In this document: piece by piece, positions 27,451 to 36,704 of the stretch
How positions within the stretch are numbered: the stretch's first letter is position 1
How the letters are laid out: each line of letters begins with the position of its first letter
Source: Aquicella lusitana
GTDB taxonomy: Bacteria; Pseudomonadota; Gammaproteobacteria; DSM-16500
Direction of reading: 5' to 3'
Assembly: GCF_902459475.1 (NCBI RefSeq)
Contig: NZ_LR699114.1
Span: 1,550,001 to 1,614,000 of the forward strand
Length of the DNA stretch: 64,000 bases
Notes under the pieces: model-generated
The model's database searches: none
Told to the model about the DNA's origin: nothing
Seen by the model: only the letters and a program-made list of their open reading frames with translations
Position numbers and translations under genes: made by a program

Positions 27451-28761
27451 TCAGGATAAATAAGGAGACCATGCCGGATCCTGGGCTTCTCCATTACGCG
27501 CAGGCAGTACTAGCTGGATGCGGCCATCCGAAGAAACCATGCCCAGCATATTGCGGTTGCGATAAAAGGTATCGTAAAGAATCATGCTGCCATTCGGCGC
27601 AATACTGGGCGATGCGCTGTCCCCTGCCGAGCTGGTGAGCACACGGGTTGTGCCGGAATCCAGATCCAGAATGGCTATCTTGTAAATGCCCGATACACGA
27701 TGAATCATTGCAATATGCCTGCCATCCCGCGTATAAGAACCGCGAGCATTATAATCACCGTCATAGGATATACGCGAAACAGCACCCGAGCCTAAGTTAA
27801 TTTGATAAATCTGTGGGTTACGGCCGCCGCGATTAGAAGTAAACAACAAGGATTTACCATCTGGGGACCATGAAGGTTCAGTGTTAATGTAAAAGTCACG
27901 CGTCACCTGTCGAAGTCTACCCGAATTCACATCCATGATATAAATATTCGGAGCGCCGCTTTTAGATAAAACTAGCGCCAGCTGCTTGCCATCGGGAGAC
28001 CAAGAAGGCGCGCCATTGATACCAGGAAACTCACTCAACAGGCGCCTTGCACCGGTAATCACATCTTGGATATAAATGCCTGCGCGACGGTTCTCGAATG
28101 AAACATAAGCTACCTGTCTGCCATTCGGCGACCAGGAAGGCGACATAATCGGCTCGGGCGAAGTAAGCAATGGACGGGGATTATAACCATCCTGATCCGA
28201 GACTTCGAGAATATAACGTGCTGGCGCATTAGCGGGACGCTGCACCACTACATAGGCCAATTTAGTTGAAAAAATACCGCGAAGACCCGTTAACTGCTCA
28301 TAAATCAGATCACTAATATGGTGGGAAACAGAGCGCAGCTCATTGCTGGAAACGGTGTATTTCTTGCTCAACACAACACCCGCTTCGCCTTTGCCACGGA
28401 ACATGTCAAGCAGCTGGAAGCTGACCTGATACCGATCGCCACCTACCGACTCAATTTTGCCAACGACTACATTATCCGTGCCCAAGCGACGGAAATAATC
28501 GGGGGAAACATCACGTGCGTCACTGGGAGACTCGGTTAAGACATTTTTTCCAAATACTTTAAAACGGCCGCTATTTTGCAGGTCATTCGAAACAATGGCA
28601 GACACATCCTGCGAAGACTCACCCTGGGCGGCAAAGGGCACCACGGCAATCGGAATGGCTCCTGCCACGCCACGGGTAAGCTCCATGCTTAAAATAGCAG
28701 AAGCTGAATAGGGCATGATAATAGCAAACAGAAATACGAATAGGCTCATCATCTTGCGCAT
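27451..28761 (-). CDS. tolB: Tol-Pal system protein TolB
   Basis: 436 aa from the ATG at 28761 (GGAAGAG upstream). Signal peptide, then an N-terminal alpha/beta domain, then a six-bladed propeller with repeated PSWSPNGRQVAYVS and PSWSPDGKQLALV strands at about 205-430. TolB binds Pal in the periplasm. Here it is not next to tolA: a 3.1-kb insertion with a phosphatase gene, a palindromic repeat and a GGDEF/EAL gene separates them, so tolB-pal-cpoB-queE needs its own promoter. Confidence 0.97.
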   Translation of the reverse strand: MRKMMSLFVFLFAIIMPYSASAILSMELTRGVAGAIPIAVVPFAAQGESSQDVSAIVSNDLQNSGRFKVFGKNVLTESPSDARDVSPDYFRRLGTDNVVVGKIESVGGDRYQVSFQLLDMFRGKGEAGVVLSKKYTVSSNELRSVSHHISDLIYEQLTGLRGIFSTKLAYVVVQRPANAPARYILEVSDQDGYNPRPLLTSPEPIMSPSWSPNGRQVAYVSFENRRAGIYIQDVITGARRLLSEFPGINGAPSWSPDGKQLALVLSKSGAPNIYIMDVNSGRLRQVTRDFYINTEPSWSPDGKSLLFTSNRGGRNPQIYQINLGSGAVSRISYDGDYNARGSYTRDGRHIAMIHRVSGIYKIAILDLDSGTTRVLTSSAGDSASPSIAPNGSMILYDTFYRNRNMLGMVSSDGRIQLVLPARNGEAQDPAWSPYLS

Positions 28762-28896
28762 GGCGGTCTCTTCCCCCATTTTCTCATCATGTCACTAACC
28801 AAAAGTCAGGTTTTTATATCATATCTTTTAAAAACAGGCTATTGTTGAGTCTATAATCATGACTGCCCTTCGTTACGCGTCAGGGAAAAAACTGGC

Positions 28897-29922
28897 ATGA
28901 AAAAAGAACAAGCTGCTCAACCTTTTGATGGTTTAACAGAGGAAATGACGATTGAACTGGCAAAAGACAGGATCATTCGACAACCTGTTCTCACCAAAAC
29001 AACCCTTGCAACATTGTATGACAACTTTGATGATCCTTATGAACCCCATTCGTATGCAGGATTGTCTTCTATCACGCAAATAGGTTTCGCTGAGCTCCAC
29101 GGGCAAAGAAAAGCCATGGAAGATCGCATTGCCTTTGGCACTCAGCCCGCCTTTTTGCAGTTATCTGAAAATCAGCGCTGCACCGCGCTCTTTAATACTA
29201 TCGCAAAACTTGAGCAGGTGATGGACTCCCACTATCTGGAGAGAACGGGATCAACGTTATGTGCCGCCGTTATCTGCGGAAAGGATATTTATACAGCGAG
29301 CGTAGGCGACAGTGCAGCATATCTTGTTGCACTGACGAATGAAGATGAAGCGGGGCAATGCAGGCGTTTAAATGTCCATCTTCACCATCCTCATGAACCG
29401 TCAGAAGAAAAACGACTGGAAAAAGCCGGGAAAGCGATGTTTAGTCGCCATCATCGCCTCATGGGACTCGCTGTCAGCCGCGCCATGGGAGATACCATGA
29501 TGGAAGAATTTGGCCTGATCCATGATCCAGACATTTATCACGATGAAATCAACCTGCCACAAAAGGGTAAGGCTTTTCTAATTGTCGCGTGTGATGGATT
29601 AACAGAAGGAGATTGCCTCACCGCAAACCCACAGCCTGAAAGCACAAGCATTTTTGAACTGGTTCAAAAAAATTCTCGATGCGATTCCCAAAAAATGGCG
29701 TCGGTTCTGGCACATGAAGCAATCAAAAAGGGATCAAGCGATAACGTCTCTGTGATAGTCACGTTATTGGATCACACCCAAGTTTCTGTTAAATATATGG
29801 CAGTTTTTGATGGCCATGGCGGCACAGCTTGCGCTGAGCTGCTGAGAAAGCATTTTCATACGCTTTTCAGTGATACAATCCAGCAGATACTTGATTCATC
29901 CTCCTCCGCGATACTTAGCTGA
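28897..29922 (+). CDS. PP2C-type phosphatase with displaced DGHGG segment
   Basis: 341 aa. PPM/PP2C motifs appear in this order: GQRKAMEDR (69-77), GSTLCAAVI (118-126), VGDSAAYL (136-143), LAVSRAMGD (191-199), VACDGL (230-235), SSDNVSVIV (280-288) and finally MAVFDGHGGTACAELLRKHF (301-320). In ordinary members the DGHGG strand and helix directly follow the MED strand, so this segment has moved to the C-terminus while all metal-binding Asp/Glu remain. It would be a Mg/Mn Ser/Thr phosphatase if folded. No signal peptide. It sits opposite in strand to the tol genes, between tolB and tolA. A TATAAT at 28852-28857 is a possible -10. Effector role is inferred. Confidence 0.85.
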   Translation: MKKEQAAQPFDGLTEEMTIELAKDRIIRQPVLTKTTLATLYDNFDDPYEPHSYAGLSSITQIGFAELHGQRKAMEDRIAFGTQPAFLQLSENQRCTALFNTIAKLEQVMDSHYLERTGSTLCAAVICGKDIYTASVGDSAAYLVALTNEDEAGQCRRLNVHLHHPHEPSEEKRLEKAGKAMFSRHHRLMGLAVSRAMGDTMMEEFGLIHDPDIYHDEINLPQKGKAFLIVACDGLTEGDCLTANPQPESTSIFELVQKNSRCDSQKMASVLAHEAIKKGSSDNVSVIVTLLDHTQVSVKYMAVFDGHGGTACAELLRKHFHTLFSDTIQQILDSSSSAILS

Positions 29923-29954
29923 ATTTTTCGTTCGACAGAAAATCGTTCACAAAA

Positions 29955-30246
29955 CTGTTATCCTGAGCGAAGCGAAGGATCTCTCGATGTACAAAAGGCG
30001 ATCCTTCGCTCCATTACTGTCTGGTAAATTTCCGGTCTCACCGCGTCGTCCCGCTGCTTGTCAGCTGGATCCAGACGCCGCGAAGCGGCGAGAAGGAACA
30101 TTCATAAAAAAACCTGTTAAATGTTTGATAGATCCCGCGAACAAGTCGCGGGACGACGCGGTGAGACCGGAAATTTACCAGACAGTAATGCGCTTCGCTC
30201 AGGATGACAGCATTATCAAGCATTTTGTAAAATGGCCAAAGCCCAG
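29955..30246. repeat. Large palindromic element, copy B of the MITE-like family
   Basis: Outer arms TGTTATCCTGAGCGAAGC (from 29956) and GCGCTTCGCTCAGGATGACA (to 30209) are near-inverted repeats. Within them 30013-30054 and 30148-30189 are perfect 42-bp inverted copies (start ATTACTGTCTGGTAAATTTC), with partial pairing further inward. Its right flank ends AATGGCCAAAGCCCAG (30231-30246), like copies A and C. It fills the 345-bp gap 29923-30267 between the convergent PP2C and GGDEF/EAL genes and may end both transcripts. Confidence 0.75.
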
Positions 30247-30267
30247 TTCAAATAACTCTTTCGACTT

Positions 30268-31743
30268 TTAAACAACCATTTTATCCGTCACTTCATGCTC
30301 GGAAAGCGGTCCGCCTAACAGCTGTCCTTGCATCAGAGAATAACCCAGTTTCTTGAGCAGTTCCATTTGCTGGTTTGATTCCACGCCCTGGATAATAACC
30401 TGCATATCCATGTTGGTCGACAGATAGATCAGTGACTTAGCAAGGGCCTGTGTTTGCAAGTTTGTATCAATATCCTTAATCAAGGCGGGATCCAGCTTCA
30501 GATAATGGATGGGAAAATCTTTTAGATGCTGCAGTGAAAATGTGCCTTTACCAAAATTTTGTACCGCTAATTTGACACCGACAAATTTCAGCATATTAAA
30601 TGCTTTTTCCAACACATCAAATTGCAGCTGATTTGTGCCTTCCTGAATTTCTAGCAGAATCCATTCGGGATTGCATGCCAGGTCTTGTATGAGCTGTGAG
30701 AGCCTATAAATAAACTGGCTGCTTTCCAGCTGATTAAGTCTCACAGGTATGCCAATATGTTCAGGATAAAATCCCAAGGAACGCCAATGTAAAAATTGCC
30801 GGCACGCGTTTTCAAATAACCATTCGGATATGGCATTGAGCTTTTGATTTTTTTCAGCGTAATTGAATAATTCGTCAGGGCCGATTAATCCCAATTCCGG
30901 ATGCTGCCAATGCAGCAGCGTATCCATGCAGAAGACGGATTCATTGGTAATATTAACAACCGGCTGGTAATAAAGTGCAAATTCCTGAAAAAGACTGTCC
31001 TTATTCAATCCTGTGGATAACACCAGTTCCCGCTGACTTTTAGCGTAAATTTTTTCCTGATAAAACTGATAAAGATGTTTACCCTTTTCTTTGGCAAGAT
31101 GCAGGGCATAATCCGCACCTCTCAGCAAAGTTTCCGCATCCTGTCCGTCGACAGGATAGATGGAGATGCCGATGCAGGCAGTAACATATAACTCTTGCCC
31201 TCTAATCTGAAAAGGTTCTGCCAGTGATTTTAAAATACGCTGGGCAACAACGGCGGCAGTTTCGGGTTTTGAAAGTTGTGTTAGCAAAATGACGAACGTA
31301 TCTTTAGTAAAACGGCTAATACTGTCAACGCGGCGAATACAGGCAACCAGTCGCTCGGCGGTTTCACGTAATAAAGCATCCCCCACTTCATAGCCTAATG
31401 CGTCATTAATCATTCTGAAGTCGTTAATGTCAACAAACATCACGCCTAAAGTAAGTTGATAGCGTTCGCTTTCCTTAATGTTTTGATTCAACCGGTCTTC
31501 AAATAGCTTCCATCCCGACAATCCCGTAACGGGATCCTCGAGTGTAAAACGTAACTTATTTTGCAGAAGGCTGATTTCTTCAATCAACCGTATTTCATTT
31601 TCCTGGGATTTTTTTGCTTTGGCCTCGGCAATGCGAAGTTCATTTTTAAACAATCCCGCTTGTCTCCCGCTTCTTTTACAGAAGACAAAAGCAAGACACA
31701 GAACAATGAAACTGATTCCTGCGATAAGATATGACAACTCCAT
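30268..31743 (-). CDS. Degenerate GGDEF/EAL domain membrane protein
   Basis: 491 aa from the ATG at 31743 (GGGAGAG upstream). One membrane helix at 4-22, a coiled coil at about 35-65, a GGDEF-fold domain 70-225 and an EAL-fold domain 245-485. The GGDEF signature reads TKDTF (146-150), EAL reads DTL (274-276), and the metal-binding DDFG of the EAL domain reads QNFG (395-398). Both domains therefore look catalytically dead, so a role as c-di-GMP or protein-binding scaffold is more likely. Inserted between tolA and tolB. Confidence 0.85.
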   Translation of the reverse strand: MELSYLIAGISFIVLCLAFVFCKRSGRQAGLFKNELRIAEAKAKKSQENEIRLIEEISLLQNKLRFTLEDPVTGLSGWKLFEDRLNQNIKESERYQLTLGVMFVDINDFRMINDALGYEVGDALLRETAERLVACIRRVDSISRFTKDTFVILLTQLSKPETAAVVAQRILKSLAEPFQIRGQELYVTACIGISIYPVDGQDAETLLRGADYALHLAKEKGKHLYQFYQEKIYAKSQRELVLSTGLNKDSLFQEFALYYQPVVNITNESVFCMDTLLHWQHPELGLIGPDELFNYAEKNQKLNAISEWLFENACRQFLHWRSLGFYPEHIGIPVRLNQLESSQFIYRLSQLIQDLACNPEWILLEIQEGTNQLQFDVLEKAFNMLKFVGVKLAVQNFGKGTFSLQHLKDFPIHYLKLDPALIKDIDTNLQTQALAKSLIYLSTNMDMQVIIQGVESNQQMELLKKLGYSLMQGQLLGGPLSEHEVTDKMVV

Positions 31744-31857
31744 TGTCACGCTCTCCCTTGAGAGGCAGCTTTCTCTCGTATAAAGATAGAATAGCAGCAA
31801 ATGACTTATGCGTCACCGCGGGATGGCAGTAAAAGACAAGGTATAACAATAAAGAAG

Positions 31858-32727
31858 CTATCCGCTCAGGCCGCCGTCACTTGAGAGAATGTTCTCTGGT
31901 TTGACCTTGAGTACAAATTGGCGGAAAGCTTCGAAGGCTGCGGGGTCGTTTGGTACCGGCAAAGGGGATGCCTTAAGTACAGCAGCGCGAGCGGATCTAT
32001 CGAGTGAAGGGTCTCCGCTGGTTTTGGTAATTTGTACATCCAGCACCATACCGCCAGGTGCGACACGGATCATGAGCTCGCAATAGAGTTTTTTATTTGC
32101 CTGTGTTGGCACAATCCAACGCTCGCTGATCGCCTGCAAAATTAGCGCCTTGTATTTATTCACTTCTCCCTGGGCCTGTCGGGACTGCGTTGACTGTAAC
32201 TTGATTTCTTCATTCAATAATTGCTGACGCAAGGAAGCTTCGGCCTGCTCGCGCAATGTCTTTTCAAATTGCGATTTCAATTGTTTTTGTTTTAATTTTT
32301 TTTGTTTTTCTTTTGCGTTTTCGATCTCTGCAAGCAAATCTTTCGCAATCTTATCGCGGCGTTTCTTTTCTTCCAGTGCTTTTTGTTCCGCCTGCTTCTT
32401 TTTTTGCTCAACTGCCTCTAGCGCAATAACATCTTTTTTCATCTGCTCCGATTCAACCGGTTTCGGTTTAGGCATTATTTTCTGCTTGGGTTCTACCTTA
32501 GGCGCTTCCTTCACAGCTTGCTGCAACGGTTTAGAAGGTAGCTGCGGCAAAATTTTGCTTTTGGGCGAATCACCCAAAACAACCGCGCTGATGATGTCAT
32601 TTTTATTGGTGTTTTCGATGACAGGTAAAGGCGTTGTAAAATCAAACCCTAGTACGAGCACAAGAATAAGAAAAACATGCAGGCAGACAGAAACAAATAA
32701 ATATTTTTGTGCACGACGGGCTGCCAT
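31858..32727 (-). CDS. tolA: Tol-Pal system protein TolA
   Basis: 289 aa from the ATG at 32727. Membrane helix at about 11-32 anchors it to TolQR. A Lys/Glu/Ala/Gln-rich helical domain spans 65-185 (runs such as KKKQAEQKALEEKKRR), and a TolA/TonB-like C-terminal domain 190-289 contacts TolB and Pal. It transmits proton-motive force across the periplasm during outer-membrane constriction. Starts 5 bp after tolR. Confidence 0.93.
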   Translation of the reverse strand: MAARRAQKYLFVSVCLHVFLILVLVLGFDFTTPLPVIENTNKNDIISAVVLGDSPKSKILPQLPSKPLQQAVKEAPKVEPKQKIMPKPKPVESEQMKKDVIALEAVEQKKKQAEQKALEEKKRRDKIAKDLLAEIENAKEKQKKLKQKQLKSQFEKTLREQAEASLRQQLLNEEIKLQSTQSRQAQGEVNKYKALILQAISERWIVPTQANKKLYCELMIRVAPGGMVLDVQITKTSGDPSLDRSARAAVLKASPLPVPNDPAAFEAFRQFVLKVKPENILSSDGGLSG

Positions 32728-32732
32728 AACAA

Positions 32733-33188
32733 TCAACCAATCGTTTTATCAGACGAGTTAGGTTGGGTAATCAATCCTACGCTTTTCGCGCCTGCCTGTT
32801 GAAGCAGCACCATGGCTTCCACGACTTTCCCATAATTCGCATTTTTATCACCACGTACGAGCACGGGCCGCTGCTCACCTGTCTGTTGTCCCGCAAGCTG
32901 GGTAGTAACCAAGTGGCTTAAAGTCTGTGCCGGAATAGCCTGGTTAGGTTTATCCGCCAGATTCAGGTAAAAATTACCGGAAGCATCCACCGTCACAATG
33001 AGCGGTTCTTTCTGCTGCTCATCCAGCGCCTTAGCCGCGGTTTGCGGCAAGTCCACTTTTACCCCCTGCGTCAGCAAAGGAGCGGTAATCATAAAGATCA
33101 CCAGCAGCACCAGCATCACATCAATGAAGGGAACCACATTGATATCAGACATGGGGCGCCTTGATCCAGGCTGATGTGTATAAGCCAT
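32733..33188 (-). CDS. tolR: Tol-Pal system protein TolR
   Basis: 151 aa ExbD/TolR family. Short cytoplasmic N-terminus with MSDINVVPFIDVMLVLLVIFM (13-33), where the aspartate in FIDVML is the proton-path residue of the single membrane helix; the rest is periplasmic. GGAGT precedes the ATG. Five bp after tolQ. Confidence 0.96.
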   Translation of the reverse strand: MAYTHQPGSRRPMSDINVVPFIDVMLVLLVIFMITAPLLTQGVKVDLPQTAAKALDEQQKEPLIVTVDASGNFYLNLADKPNQAIPAQTLSHLVTTQLAGQQTGEQRPVLVRGDKNANYGKVVEAMVLLQQAGAKSVGLITQPNSSDKTIG

Positions 33189-33193
33189 TGAAA

Positions 33194-33904
33194 TTACTCC
33201 ACTACTTCCAGTTTGACCGCGCCGCCACGCTGTGACTGGCGAATGAGAATATTGATAAACTCTTCCTGAAACGCATCAAAGCGGTTCATCAGGCGGCCAA
33301 TGCTGGTGATCAGGCGGTTATAGGCGATGACAGCCGGAATGGCAGCAAACAAACCGAGAGCCGTGGCAATTAACGCTTCGGCAATGCCGGGTGCCACCAT
33401 GGAAATAGTCGCCTGCTGTACGGTTGAAAGCGCGCGAAATGCCTGCATGATACCCCATACCGTGCCAAATAAACCAATATAAGGACTGGTTGAGCCGACG
33501 ATAGCCAGAAAAGGCAGAGACTGCTCGAGTTTGTCCTGCTCACGCATTTGCGCAACACGCATAGCGCGTTTGGTGTTATCAATGATATTTTCTGTCGTAG
33601 TCGTGATACCCGCCTGCTTGTGAAAACGCATAAACTCTTTAAAACCTGCATGGAAAATCGCTTCCATGCCTTCCACATTCGCTCTTTGCTGATTGCTTTT
33701 TATATATATTTTGGATAGATCTTCACCCGACCAGAATGCTTTTTCAAATTTACCTGCCGCTTTTTTGATATCCTGCAGATAAAATCCGCGCTGCAGAATA
33801 TACGTCCATGAAAAAACAGAAGCGCCCGCCAAAATCAGCATGACACACTTCACCACCAGTCCGGCATTCCAAAAGTAACTTAATAACGTAGCATCATAGT
33901 TCAC
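33194..33904 (-). CDS. tolQ: Tol-Pal system protein TolQ
   Basis: 236 aa MotA/TolQ/ExbB family. Three membrane helices near 15-37, 133-160 and 170-195, with the family stretch LPFLAIVGSTSPYIGLFGTVWGIM beginning near 125. Forms the proton channel with TolR. Overlaps ybgC by 4 bp (ATGA). Confidence 0.97.
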   Translation of the reverse strand: MNYDATLLSYFWNAGLVVKCVMLILAGASVFSWTYILQRGFYLQDIKKAAGKFEKAFWSGEDLSKIYIKSNQQRANVEGMEAIFHAGFKEFMRFHKQAGITTTTENIIDNTKRAMRVAQMREQDKLEQSLPFLAIVGSTSPYIGLFGTVWGIMQAFRALSTVQQATISMVAPGIAEALIATALGLFAAIPAVIAYNRLITSIGRLMNRFDAFQEEFINILIRQSQRGGAVKLEVVE

Positions 33905-34317
33905 GTTAACTCTCTCCGAATCATCTCTAGAAAAGGCGCGTAAGGTATGGCGCGCGGCCGCATGTCTAAATCCACACAGGCGATCTTGATTTCCGCCTTA
34001 CATAACATTTTATCGGGCTCATGTGCCAGGCGCAAATACTGTTCGTATACGAGACTGGCCGGACGGACAGCTTTAATAGAAGTCACCACTTCTACCTTGT
34101 CATGCACCCGGGCCGGCTTGAGAAACAGGATGTGGGCAGCATGCACAGGGAAATAAATTTGATGCTCGCGCTGCCAGGTCATGCCCAAACCCACCTGCTC
34201 TGCCCACTCCGAACGGGCGCGCTCCATAAATTTAAGATAATTACTATGGTAGACAACACCTGCAAAATCGGTATCTTCGATATGAATGCGAAGCAAATAA
34301 GTAAACTGGTTCTGCAT
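33901..34317 (-). CDS. ybgC: Acyl-CoA thioesterase YbgC
   Basis: 138 aa from the ATG at 34317, one base after the ruvB stop with an AGG upstream, in place of a longer frame running back into ruvB. Hot-dog-fold 4-hydroxybenzoyl-CoA-thioesterase type; RIHIEDTDFAGVVYHSNYL (10-28) has the catalytic Asp17. First gene of tol clusters in many gammaproteobacteria; links phospholipid metabolism to the envelope. Confidence 0.95.
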   Translation of the reverse strand: MQNQFTYLLRIHIEDTDFAGVVYHSNYLKFMERARSEWAEQVGLGMTWQREHQIYFPVHAAHILFLKPARVHDKVEVVTSIKAVRPASLVYEQYLRLAHEPDKMLCKAEIKIACVDLDMRPRAIPYAPFLEMIRRELT

Positions 34318-34318
34318 T

Positions 34319-35383
34319 TCAGCCTGCATCGGTGACAGGATCCAGCTCGTCAAATAGGCCCAGATTGGGTGAAGTTATCATTTTTTCAGGCGCTTTTAAT
34401 CCGAAGTGCAGATACGCCTGCTGTGTGGCCGTGCGGCCACGCGGGGTACGCAGCATGAATCCCTGCTGGATCAGGTAAGGCTCAATCACGTCTTCGATGG
34501 TGCCTTTTTCTTCGTTGATAAAAGCAGCCAAGCTTTCAAGTCCTACCGGGCCGCCATTGAATTTTTCAATCAGGGCCAATAATAATTTCTGGTCCATCAC
34601 GTCAAAGCCCTGGCTGTCTACTTTCAGAAAATCCAGTGCCTGCTTCACAATCCCTTCCGAAATTTTACCGTCTGCTTTGACTTCTGCGTAGTCGCGCACA
34701 CGGCGCAGCAGCCGGTTGGCAATACGCGGCGTGCCGCGGGAGCGGCGTGCTACTTCTTCAGCCCCTTTGGCATCCACTGGCACCTGCAGGATATGGGCGG
34801 AACGCAGAACAATGTGCGTCAAATCCGGTACCTGATAAAATTCCAGCCGCTGCACAATGCCGAAGCGATCGCGCAAAGGCGACGTCAGAAGGCCTGCGCG
34901 CGTGGTCGCGCCAATTAATGTAAAGGGCGGTAAATCCAGTTTAATTGAGCGGGCGGAAGGACCTTCACCGATCATGATATCAATCTGGTAATCTTCCATT
35001 GCGGGATAAAGCACTTCTTCCACCACAGGGCTCAGACGATGGATTTCATCTATAAAGAGCACATCGCCGGATTGCATATTCGTGAGCAACGCTGCCACAT
35101 CACCCGGGCGTTCCAACACAGGGCCCGATGTCTGTTTGAGGCTGACACCCAGTTCGTTGGCAATGATATTGGCAAGCGTCGTCTTGCCAAGCCCCGGAGG
35201 ACCGAAGACCAACACATGGTCTAGCGCATCACCGCGTGCCTTGGCAGCCTGAATGAAAATTTCCATCTGCTCGCGCACCGCGCCCTGGCCAATATAATCC
35301 TGCAGCGATTTTGGTCGCAGCGCACGGTCAATGGGATCAGTTTCCCGCTGTTCAGGACTAATAATTCTATCGGTCTGCAACAT
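34319..35383 (-). CDS. ruvB: Holliday junction branch-migration helicase RuvB
   Basis: 354 aa AAA+ motor. Walker [16 protein letters not shown] (about 61-75), Walker [10 protein letters not shown] (about 107-115), GATTRAG sensor region, and the winged-helix C-terminus ([12 protein letters not shown]). Works with RuvA on recombination intermediates. Overlaps ruvA by 1 bp. Confidence 0.98.
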   Translation of the reverse strand: MLQTDRIISPEQRETDPIDRALRPKSLQDYIGQGAVREQMEIFIQAAKARGDALDHVLVFGPPGLGKTTLANIIANELGVSLKQTSGPVLERPGDVAALLTNMQSGDVLFIDEIHRLSPVVEEVLYPAMEDYQIDIMIGEGPSARSIKLDLPPFTLIGATTRAGLLTSPLRDRFGIVQRLEFYQVPDLTHIVLRSAHILQVPVDAKGAEEVARRSRGTPRIANRLLRRVRDYAEVKADGKISEGIVKQALDFLKVDSQGFDVMDQKLLLALIEKFNGGPVGLESLAAFINEEKGTIEDVIEPYLIQQGFMLRTPRGRTATQQAYLHFGLKAPEKMITSPNLGLFDELDPVTDAG

Positions 35384-35988
35384 TACATCATCTCCCTTAA
35401 GGCGCGGCGAATAAGTTCTTCACTGTTTAATGCACCGTCGTCCACTTTGGTAATCGTCCGGGTCGCTTCCTGCTGCTTATAACCTAACGCAATCAGGGCT
35501 GCAATCGCATCCTGTAATATCTGGTGCCGGCCCTGACCGTCCTGAGTCATCGGCATGGCGCCTTCCTGCGGTGTGCCGCGATGCCAGTCTGACAGTTTAT
35601 CGCGCATCTCGATCACCAAGCGTTCCGCTGTTTTCTTGCCCACCCCCGGCAGGCGCACCAGGCTTGCGGTGTCATTATTCAATACGCAGCGCACAAATTC
35701 TTCGGTTGCCGTGCTGGACAAAATAGTTAACGCGAGCCGGGGCCCCACGCCGTTGACTTTAAGCAGGGTTTTAAATAATGCACGTTCATCTCGTGTATAA
35801 AAGCCATAGAGGTGATGCGCATCTTCGCGCACTATAAAATGGGTGTATAAACTCACCTCTTGCCCGGTGTCCGGCAACTGGTAGAAGGTGCTCATGGGTG
35901 CGTCAATTTCGTAACCGATACCATGCACATCCACGATTAATTGGGGAGGCTGTTTCTCCAGAATAATGCCGCGTATTTGTCCAATCAT
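35383..35988 (-). CDS. ruvA: Holliday junction DNA-binding protein RuvA
   Basis: 201 aa. OB-fold domain 1-65, helix-hairpin-helix domain with [20 protein letters not shown] (about 113-132), a flexible linker rich in Gly/Gln, and a C-terminal RuvB-contact domain ([14 protein letters not shown]). The family's usual length is about 200. Confidence 0.98.
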   Translation of the reverse strand: MIGQIRGIILEKQPPQLIVDVHGIGYEIDAPMSTFYQLPDTGQEVSLYTHFIVREDAHHLYGFYTRDERALFKTLLKVNGVGPRLALTILSSTATEEFVRCVLNNDTASLVRLPGVGKKTAERLVIEMRDKLSDWHRGTPQEGAMPMTQDGQGRHQILQDAIAALIALGYKQQEATRTITKVDDGALNSEELIRRALREMM

Positions 35989-36067
35989 GGTGAATCCTTC
36001 AGATAAGCTGATTAACGGTTCATGATATAGCCAAACACGCTGTTTTCAAACACTTGCGAAAATCCTT

Positions 36068-36553
36068 TTACCGAAAGGTTACCCCTTTATTCCTCAGGTT
36101 CCTCGCATGGGCATGACACAATGCCACCGCCAGTGCATCCGCTGCATCGGGCTGCAGGCTGCCGGATAAATTCAGCAAACGTTTTACCATATATTGCACC
36201 TGCTCCTTATTTGCAGCGCCGATACCAACAACGGATTTTTTGACCTGACGCGCAGAATATTCCGTCACTGGCATATCAAGCGCCACGATCGCTGCGCCAC
36301 GCGCCTGACCCAGTTTCAGCGCTGAATTAGGATTTTCATGCATAAAAATCTGTTCAATAGCCGCTTCTTGTGGCCGGTATGACTGGATGAGCTGCTGAAG
36401 ACCCAAAAAAATTTGTCGCAGGCGTTCACACGCAGGATAGGAAGTTAAATCAAGATAACCACTCGTCAGATAAATATGCCGATTGCCTTCGACCCGAATG
36501 ACACCATAACCTGTACGACGCGAACCGGGATCGATTCCCAAAATGATGGTCAT
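36068..36553 (-). CDS. ruvC: Holliday junction resolvase RuvC
   Basis: 161 aa RNase-H-fold nuclease cutting four-way junctions. ILGIDPGSRRTGYGVI holds catalytic Asp8; AAIEQIF near 66 supplies the glutamate and DAADALAVALCHA near 140 the last aspartates. AAGGAGAAGG precedes the ATG. yebC lies 151 bp upstream. Confidence 0.98.
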   Translation of the reverse strand: MTIILGIDPGSRRTGYGVIRVEGNRHIYLTSGYLDLTSYPACERLRQIFLGLQQLIQSYRPQEAAIEQIFMHENPNSALKLGQARGAAIVALDMPVTEYSARQVKKSVVGIGAANKEQVQYMVKRLLNLSGSLQPDAADALAVALCHAHARNLRNKGVTFR

Positions 36554-36704
36554 GTCCTTCTCCTTTTAATGGCATTTTATCCGAGCCCTCTTCATCCTGC
36601 ACACTTCGCGCATTACCGGACACTAGCGAACCTTCGCGGTCATGACAGCAAATTGCAAACAGAGAGCGAAGCAGCGTTTTTTCGTATAAAAGGATATAGG
36701 ACTA

